From an uncultured Ruminococcus sp. (GTDB lineage Bacteria; Bacillota; Clostridia; Oscillospirales; Acutalibacteraceae): 20,088 bases of DNA. The position numbers and the translations under genes were made by a program. The notes beneath the pieces are model-generated. The model saw only the letters and a list, made by a program, of their open reading frames with translations. It had not been told where the DNA came from and ran no database searches. Within the stretch, counting starts at the first letter, position 1, and each line of letters opens with the position of its first letter. Positions 16,271-20,088 of this stretch are shown here, piece after piece. The stretch covers positions 1 through 20,088 of the forward strand of contig CACZPV010000234.1 in NCBI GenBank assembly GCA_902783065.1, written 5' to 3'.

Positions 16271-16295
16271 AGATAAATCATCTCCGTTCTATTAT

Positions 16296-16323
16296 ATTAT
16301 ATTTTTGGCTCATTTTCCATCAA
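16296..16323 (-). promoter_or_regulatory. Sigma-A type promoter of malQ-glgP
   Basis: On the minus strand TTGATG (16318-16323) and TATAAT (16296-16301) are 16 bases apart. Transcription would start near 16289, about 20 bases before the start codon. A second overlapping TATAAT lies at 16291-16296. Confidence 0.6.
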
Positions 16324-16453
16324 ATGATACAAATTCTATAAAACTTTTTACATTCGTAATATATTTTATCACGATTTTCGAATATAATCAATAGTTTTGC
16401 ACAATTTTTTATTTCTGTTTTACAATTTTTTTCGCAAGTGTGCATATTTTTAT

Positions 16454-16957
16454 TTACGGTCGCAGTTCCTCAGCTGCAAGAGACAATGCATTCAATACAG
16501 CAAGCTGTCTTACCAGTTCACGTTCACAGCCTGAGCCGCTGCCGAAAATAAATTCCTTTGCATATGTTTTTTCCGAAGTGCTTATGCCTATGCAGGTAAA
16601 ACCAACAGGTTTTCCCTCGAGTGCTCCGGAAGGTCCTGCTATTCCCGTAGTTGACACACCTATATCCGCACCGCTCAGTCGGCGAACCCCTTCAGCCATT
16701 TCGCAGGCAGTTTGAATACTATATTCGGTATACATTTCAAGTGTCTTTGGACTGACACCCAGAATTTCATGCTTGATGCGGTTTGAGTATGAACACACAC
16801 CACATTCCAGCACCTCAGATGCTCCCGGAACAGCGGTCAGCATTTCTGACACCATTCCTCCGGTAAGACTTTCTGCGGTGGCTATTTTCTTTTTTTCTGA
16901 TTTAAGAATACTAACCAATTCACTGCTGAGTTCTGCAATACTCTTTTGTGTGTCCAT
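16454..16957 (-). CDS. pncC: Nicotinamide-nucleotide amidase, PncC/CinA C-terminal domain
   Basis: 167 residues, equal to the stand-alone C-terminal domain of CinA. It hydrolyses nicotinamide mononucleotide to nicotinate mononucleotide and ammonia, returning NAD breakdown products to NAD synthesis. Visible family motifs are T-A-E-S-L-T-G-G with the catalytic Ser30, G-V-C-S-Y-S-N-R-I-K-H-E-I-L-G-V, and T-T-G-I-A-G-P-S-G near residue 110. The N-terminal MoCF-like domain of full-length CinA is absent, and the frame upstream shows no trace of it. The start is placed at the ATG at 16957, preceded by AGGGG; the frame is open further upstream to 17029 but without family similarity. It lies upstream of the glucan fusion gene on the same strand but is separated by a promoter, so the two are probably independent. 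Confidence 0.9.
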   Translation of the reverse strand: MDTQKSIAELSSELVSILKSEKKKIATAESLTGGMVSEMLTAVPGASEVLECGVCSYSNRIKHEILGVSPKTLEMYTEYSIQTACEMAEGVRRLSGADIGVSTTGIAGPSGALEGKPVGFTCIGISTSEKTYAKEFIFGSGSGCERELVRQLAVLNALSLAAEELRP

Positions 16958-17267
16958 ATAAATTCCCCTTATAGTTTGTTGTTTACAGACAGTTTTATTA
17001 TCCGGAAAGCATTTCGTAGTCCAAAGCATATGTTTTGTCAGTCATTTTACAGGCCAATGAAACATATTATTATTTTAACACGTTTTTTATAAGAATACAA
17101 CATTTTTTATGCCTGATTTTTGTATTTTTTGTATTTATTCATCAATAGTTTAAACTTCTTACTTGTGATTATAATATTTACCTTGAAACTATTCAACTCA
17201 TTGTTGATTCAATGTTTATACTTGCAGTTGATAAAAGTCTTTGATTAGATTTGAGCAGAAATTTCAC

Positions 17268-17345
17268 AAAGCAAGGCAGAGGACCCACGAAGGAAGTGCC
17301 TTGGGGTATACCGACCGTAGCCGACGAAACTTCTTCGCCGAAAAT
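17268..17345 (+). repeat. GC-rich folded segment, probable dispersed repeat
   Basis: CAAGGCA (17272-17278) pairs with TGCCTTG (17297-17303), and CGAA/TTCG (17325-17337) forms a second small hairpin around ACTTC. The segment ends with CCGTAGCCGACGAAAC. It is much richer in GC than its AT-rich surroundings and has no reading frame of note. A weakly similar stretch lies on the minus strand at about 19882-19945, where GCAAGACGAGACAGAGAACG ends in TACGACGAAAA. This looks like an intergenic repeat family, but the window holds too few copies to prove it. Confidence 0.4.
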
Positions 17346-17406
17346 CCTTCCGCATTAAACACTTTAATTCGGAAAATTATAGTTCATAATTTATTAACAT
17401 TTTTTA

Positions 17407-17434
17407 TTTACAAAATGATATAATATAGTATATT
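17407..17434 (+). promoter_or_regulatory. Candidate promoter of the CrtO-like gene
   Basis: TTTACA at 17407-17412 and TATATT at 17429-17434 with a 16-base spacer. A better -10 (TATAAT, 17419-17424) lacks a well-spaced -35, so the exact promoter is uncertain. Confidence 0.4.
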
Positions 17435-17511
17435 GTATTTTTCGATATTACTCAATGATTCTGAAATATAAGTATTGGTTTTATTGCTGCCTGATGCCGG
17501 AGGTGAAACGG

Positions 17512-18069
17512 ATGCTCAGGGAAGAAACATTTATCAGTGGTTTGATAATAAATATACTTCTTGGATGCATATGGCATTTTATAACTTTTATTGTATGTGT
17601 ATCAGTTGACACATCTTTTTTCAATGCCGAAAAAAAGCTGTATCAACCGCACAAATGGGAGAAAGACGGCAAATTCTACAACGACGTCCTTAAAATCAAC
17701 AAGTGGAAAGACATTCTTCCCCAGCATATAGGCAAAGACGGCTTTTCAAAGGATCATCTGGATGATACATCCGTTCCTTATCTGGATGAATTTATTATGG
17801 AAACCTGCCGTGCGGAATGGAACCATACTGCAAACTGTATGTATGCTGTGATATTATTTATCATTAATAATTTTCTGATGGCATTTGCACTTACAATTGT
17901 ACTTTTTTTGCTGAATCTTCCGTTTGCGGTAATACAGCGATACAATCGGTTTCGTTTGCAGAAGCTTCGCCGCACTATTATACGGAAGGCTGAAAAAGCA
18001 CGTGCTAAGGCAAAAAAACTGATGGACAATACATCAGCAATACAGGAGTCCTGTGAATTTGTCTGCTGA
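17512..18069 (+). CDS. CrtO-like acyltransferase-family membrane protein
   Basis: 185 residues. Two hydrophobic segments (about 9-30 and 110-145) flank a central region with the pattern of the glycosyl-4,4'-diaponeurosporenoate acyltransferase (CrtO) family: F-F-N, H-K-W-E-K-D-G-K-F-Y-N, L-K-I-N-K-W-K-D-I-L-P, G-F-S-K, and E-T-C-R-A-E-W-N-H. In Staphylococcus this family acylates a carotenoid glycoside in staphyloxanthin synthesis. No other carotenoid gene lies here, and the family is widespread in Firmicutes without pigments, so the substrate is unknown. The tail is strongly basic, with R-K-A-E-K-A-R-A-K-A-K-K. The ATG at 17512 is chosen because GGAGGTGA (17499-17506) precedes it ideally; an ATG at 17455 has no ribosome site. 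A perfect hairpin separates it from rsmE. Confidence 0.75.
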   Translation: MLREETFISGLIINILLGCIWHFITFIVCVSVDTSFFNAEKKLYQPHKWEKDGKFYNDVLKINKWKDILPQHIGKDGFSKDHLDDTSVPYLDEFIMETCRAEWNHTANCMYAVILFIINNFLMAFALTIVLFLLNLPFAVIQRYNRFRLQKLRRTIIRKAEKARAKAKKLMDNTSAIQESCEFVC

Positions 18070-18080
18070 TATTGCATTCG

Positions 18081-18116
18081 TTATTCTGCTTTGATGTACG
18101 TGATAAAGCAGAATAA
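18081..18116 (+). terminator. Perfect 12-bp hairpin between the CrtO-like gene and rsmE
   Basis: TTATTCTGCTTT (18081-18092) pairs perfectly with AAAGCAGAATAA (18105-18116) around a 12-base loop, 11 bases after the stop. No T-run follows, so it may be a leaky terminator or a processing/stability hairpin rather than a full stop. Confidence 0.5.
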
Positions 18117-18158
18117 TCCGTCAAGATTGAAGAAAGTTGTAAAAAGAGGAGTTTATAT

Positions 18159-18890
18159 ATGGATTGGTTTTTTGCCGATAACTTAGGAAATACAGGCGAC
18201 ACATATCTCATCACCGGCGAGGATGCCGTACATATAACCAAATCACTGAGAATGTCTGTCGGCGAGGTTATCACAATTTGTGACAAGCATCAGAACCAGC
18301 ACTTGTGTATGATAGAGAAAATAAATGCAGAAGGTGTTCTTGTAAAGCTGACATCCAAAGAAGAATGTACCCATGAGCCAACGGTCAGTATAACACTGTA
18401 TTTTGCGCTGACAAAGGGAGATAAGCCGGAAACTGTCATACAAAAATGTATTGAACTGGGTGTTACAGAAATTGTTCCCATACTGACAGACAGGTGTGTA
18501 TCCCGTCCCGACAGCAAATCGGCTGAAAAGAAAATAAAACGATATCAAAAAATTGCCTTACAGGCGGCAATGCAGTCAAGACGGGGAATAATTCCGTCAG
18601 TAAGACCGCTTATTGAATTAAAATCCGCCGCTTCAGAGCTTGAACGATATGATAAGGTTATTTTGTTTTACGAAGGAGGGGGAGAACCTCTGAGGCTGCT
18701 GATTACACCTGAGGACAGAAACATCGCTGTGTTCATAGGTCCGGAGGGCGGATTTGAAGAAAGGGAGGTTGTATTACTTAAACAATACGGTGCGTTGACT
18801 GCAACTTTAGGAAAACGGATTTTAAGAGCCGAAACCGCACCAATTGCGGCAGCCGCCGCAATAATGTTTCACACCGGAAACCTTGAATAG
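18159..18890 (+). CDS. rsmE: 16S rRNA (uracil(1498)-N(3))-methyltransferase RsmE
   Basis: 243 residues, the usual RsmE length. The enzyme uses S-adenosylmethionine to methylate N3 of U1498 in helix 44 of 16S rRNA on assembled 30S subunits. The N-terminal PUA-like part (about 1-70) carries H-I-T-K-S-L-R-M-S-V-G-E. The C-terminal SPOUT domain has K-G-D-K-P-E-T-V-I-Q-K-C-I-E-L-G, S-R-R-G-I-I-P, the SAM-binding G-P-E-G-G-F-E-E-R-E, and the knot motif L-G-K-R-I-L-R-A-E-T-A. The ATG is preceded by GAGGAG about seven bases upstream. The next gene known to use a product of SAM metabolism, mtnN, lies downstream on the same strand, so transcription may continue into it. This is inference, since 237 bases separate them. 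Confidence 0.95.
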   Translation: MDWFFADNLGNTGDTYLITGEDAVHITKSLRMSVGEVITICDKHQNQHLCMIEKINAEGVLVKLTSKEECTHEPTVSITLYFALTKGDKPETVIQKCIELGVTEIVPILTDRCVSRPDSKSAEKKIKRYQKIALQAAMQSRRGIIPSVRPLIELKSAASELERYDKVILFYEGGGEPLRLLITPEDRNIAVFIGPEGGFEEREVVLLKQYGALTATLGKRILRAETAPIAAAAAIMFHTGNLE

Positions 18891-18938
18891 ATGGCGGCTG
18901 GTCCGAGCACAATAAGGTGAGTACCGGGAGGTATTTTG

Positions 18939-19019
18939 ATGGAAAAATATCAAGGTTTTGTGCCGCCTGCTAAATCAAAAGCAGTTGTTTTCGATGCAAA
19001 AAACGGAGAAAATCACTGA
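18939..19019 (+). CDS. 26-codon small ORF with a strong ribosome binding site
   Basis: ATG at 18939 is preceded by GGGAGGT (18926-18932) with a six-base gap, as good as any site in the window. The product begins M-E-K-Y-Q-G-F-V-P-P and ends K-N-G-E-N-H before TGA at 19017. It has no hydrophobic segment, no cysteine, and none of the codon runs expected of an attenuator leader peptide. It lies between rsmE and mtnN in the same direction. It may be a small protein, a translated leader for mtnN, or the start of a decayed gene. I recognise no family. Confidence 0.45.
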   Translation: MEKYQGFVPPAKSKAVVFDAKNGENH

Positions 19020-19034
19020 TGTCAACGGAGAAAA

Positions 19035-19093
19035 ATTGTAAAACACATGATATCAAAAAACGCAGGGGTAAAAGAATTTCAGACTTTTACAAT
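19035..19093 (+). repeat. TGTAAAA...TTTTACA inverted-repeat element, copy D
   Basis: ATTGTAAAA (19035-19043) and TTTTACAAT (19085-19093) are perfect 9-bp arms around 41 bases. Similarity to copy C extends across the loop (ACATGATATCAAAAA) and outside both arms (GAGAAAAA before, CGACTA after). It ends 34 bases before the mtnN ATG. Part of the following DNA repeats TATGATATCA-like bases (19099-19107). Confidence 0.65.
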
Positions 19094-19127
19094 CGACTAT
19101 GATATCACGATAAAAGGAGAAATAAAA

Positions 19128-19835
19128 ATGTTAGGAATTATAGGCGCATTGGATATCGAAGTTAACGGTATCATTGCAAAAATGGAAAATCCGAAGGAAA
19201 AAATTATCAGTTCATTGAAATTCACATCAGGCATAATCAGCGGAACAGAATGTGTTGTTGCCAGATGCGGTATAGGAAAAGTAAATGCTGCGCTTTGTAC
19301 GCAGACAATGATACTTGAATATAAACCGGACAGAATTATCAATACGGGAATTGCCGGAAGTACTTCTGACAAAACACACATTGGCAGTGTAGTTATTGCC
19401 GGGGATATTGTACAGCATGATTTTGATACAACGCTTCTGGGTGATGCTCCGGCTACATTGTTCCTTCCTGAAGAAAACATTGTACATATTCCTGCCGACT
19501 CCCGTCTGATTGCCGAACTTGAAAAAATATGTTCTTCACTTTATGATATTAATTATATTGTTGGCACCGTAGCAACGGGAGATCAGTTTATTGGTACGAT
19601 CGAAGCAAGAAATGATATTAACCGTAGATTCGGTGCAATTGCCTGTGAAATGGAAGGCGGCAGTATCGGTCAGGTTTGCTATATAAACAAAATTCCATTT
19701 GCTGTTCTTCGATCGATTTCTGACGACAGTTCCTGTGATGAGGGCACACAGGTTGAATATAATACATTCTCGAGATCGGCAGCACAAAAAGCTATTGAGA
19801 TTATCACTGCCTTCATCGAGGACACCACTTTCTGA
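19128..19835 (+). CDS. mtnN: 5'-methylthioadenosine/S-adenosylhomocysteine nucleosidase
   Basis: 235 residues, standard for MtnN (Pfs). It cleaves adenine from methylthioadenosine and S-adenosylhomocysteine in the cytoplasm, clearing inhibitory by-products of polyamine synthesis and methylation and feeding the methyl cycle. The N-terminus M-L-G-I-I-G-A-L-D-I-E matches M-K-I-G-I-I-G-A-M-E-E-E of E. coli, with Glu11 in the place of its Glu12. G-T-V-A-T-G-D-Q-F-I, C-E-M-E-G-G (Glu176) and R-S-I-S-D-D (Asp199) supply the remaining purine and ribose contacts. ATG 19128 is preferred, with AAAGGAG eight bases upstream and the family N-terminus; the frame is open upstream to 19047 but those bases belong to a non-coding repeat. 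A terminator follows the gene. luxS is not in the window, so any link to AI-2 cannot be judged. Confidence 0.94.
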   Translation: MLGIIGALDIEVNGIIAKMENPKEKIISSLKFTSGIISGTECVVARCGIGKVNAALCTQTMILEYKPDRIINTGIAGSTSDKTHIGSVVIAGDIVQHDFDTTLLGDAPATLFLPEENIVHIPADSRLIAELEKICSSLYDINYIVGTVATGDQFIGTIEARNDINRRFGAIACEMEGGSIGQVCYINKIPFAVLRSISDDSSCDEGTQVEYNTFSRSAAQKAIEIITAFIEDTTF

Positions 19836-19859
19836 CTTTAATACTAATATCTAAAATAG

Positions 19860-19881
19860 ACAGACTTTGCGGTCTGTTTTT
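19860..19881 (+). terminator. Rho-independent terminator after mtnN
   Basis: ACAGAC (19860-19865) pairs with GTCTGT (19872-19877) around TTTGCG, and the 3' arm runs into TTTTT. It lies 24 bases after the mtnN stop. Confidence 0.8.
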
Positions 19882-19988
19882 CGTCGTACTTCGTTATCGT
19901 CTATGCTTGGCGTTCTCTGTCTCGTCTTGCAAAAATATCCTCGCAGATTCAAGTCTGCTTTCTATCAGGAATTATTATAAGAAAAAAG

Positions 19989-20088
19989 GTAACTATTCAG
20001 TCCCCCTCTGATTTGGTGGATTTCAATTACAACTGTGATAATTTTTGAATAAAATTCCATAAATACTTGCATAAAATTAAAGAAAATG
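19989..20088. repeat. Left part of a miniature inverted-repeat element (MITE-like)
   Basis: Begins GTAACTATTCAGTCCCCCT (19989-20007), the exact reverse complement of 68-86, and ends with 26 bases identical to bases 1-26. It carries the left terminus of the same type of element whose right terminus lies at the start of the window. No reading frame. Confidence 0.6.

Larger units (their letters stand above)
16958..17511. other. 554-base divergent intergenic region
   Basis: Lies between the start codons of pncC (minus) and the CrtO-like gene (plus), so it must hold both promoters. AT-rich except for the structured segment 17268-17345. A candidate plus-strand promoter is at 17407-17434. For pncC a possible TTGGAC and ATAATA pair can be drawn near 17000-17025 but is weak. 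No convincing gene. Confidence 0.5.

Noticed and set aside
16326..16440. A fifth TGTAAAA/TTTTACA element upstream of malQ-glgP
   Set aside because: Several TTTTACA-like stretches occur in the same direction, but no properly opposed partner arm is present.
1..20088. A 20-kb circular plasmid or phage suggested by the identical ends
   Set aside because: Only 26 bases overlap, they lie within an inverted-repeat element, there is no replication or partition gene, and the genes are chromosomal housekeeping genes.

Overview
The window looks like chromosomal DNA of a low-GC Gram-positive anaerobe of the class Clostridia, most likely Ruminococcus or a close relative in the Oscillospiraceae. This is inferred from AT-rich intergenic DNA, strong GGAGG ribosome binding sites, sigma-A type promoters, heavy AGA use for arginine, a rubredoxin gene and a glycogen-processing fusion protein. 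No tRNA, rRNA, CRISPR array, prophage or transposase gene was seen.

Layout from left to right: a partial miniature inverted-repeat element (1-86); mntP, a manganese exporter; the glutamate synthase pair gltB and gltD behind a leader of about 287 nt, with a folded intercistronic segment and a terminator; a membrane-anchored YkuD-type protein whose two catalytic positions are substituted. Next, on the minus strand, come rubredoxin, two small DUF4190-like membrane proteins, a zinc-ribbon membrane protein of unknown role, a 1286-residue fusion of 4-alpha-glucanotransferase (MalQ) and glycogen phosphorylase (GlgP), and a stand-alone PncC/CinA C-terminal amidase. The right part returns to the plus strand: a CrtO-like acyltransferase-family membrane protein, rsmE, a 26-codon small ORF, mtnN with a terminator, and a second partial copy of the miniature element (19989-20088).

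The genes are mostly housekeeping and do not form one pathway. GltB and GltD together make glutamate from glutamine and 2-oxoglutarate. MalQ-GlgP would couple glucan rearrangement to phosphorolysis. MtnN recycles methylthioadenosine and S-adenosylhomocysteine, and RsmE, which uses SAM, produces the latter.

The less ordinary signal lies between the genes. A small inverted-repeat element, TGTAAAA...TTTTACA, occurs four times. Each copy lies 34-46 nt before a start codon: gltB, rubredoxin, the zinc-ribbon membrane gene and mtnN. Two copies are clearly homologous along their length, and in two genes the element falls inside a long predicted 5' leader. A second dispersed repeat (core TTTAGTCTAAAYGGCTG plus a GC-rich palindrome) occurs three times. 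The two window ends share 26 identical bases and carry matching 19-bp inverted termini, so the contig probably breaks at copies of one mobile miniature element. Other points of interest are the altered YkuD active site, the 14-A run inside gltD and the gltB-gltD intercistronic fold.
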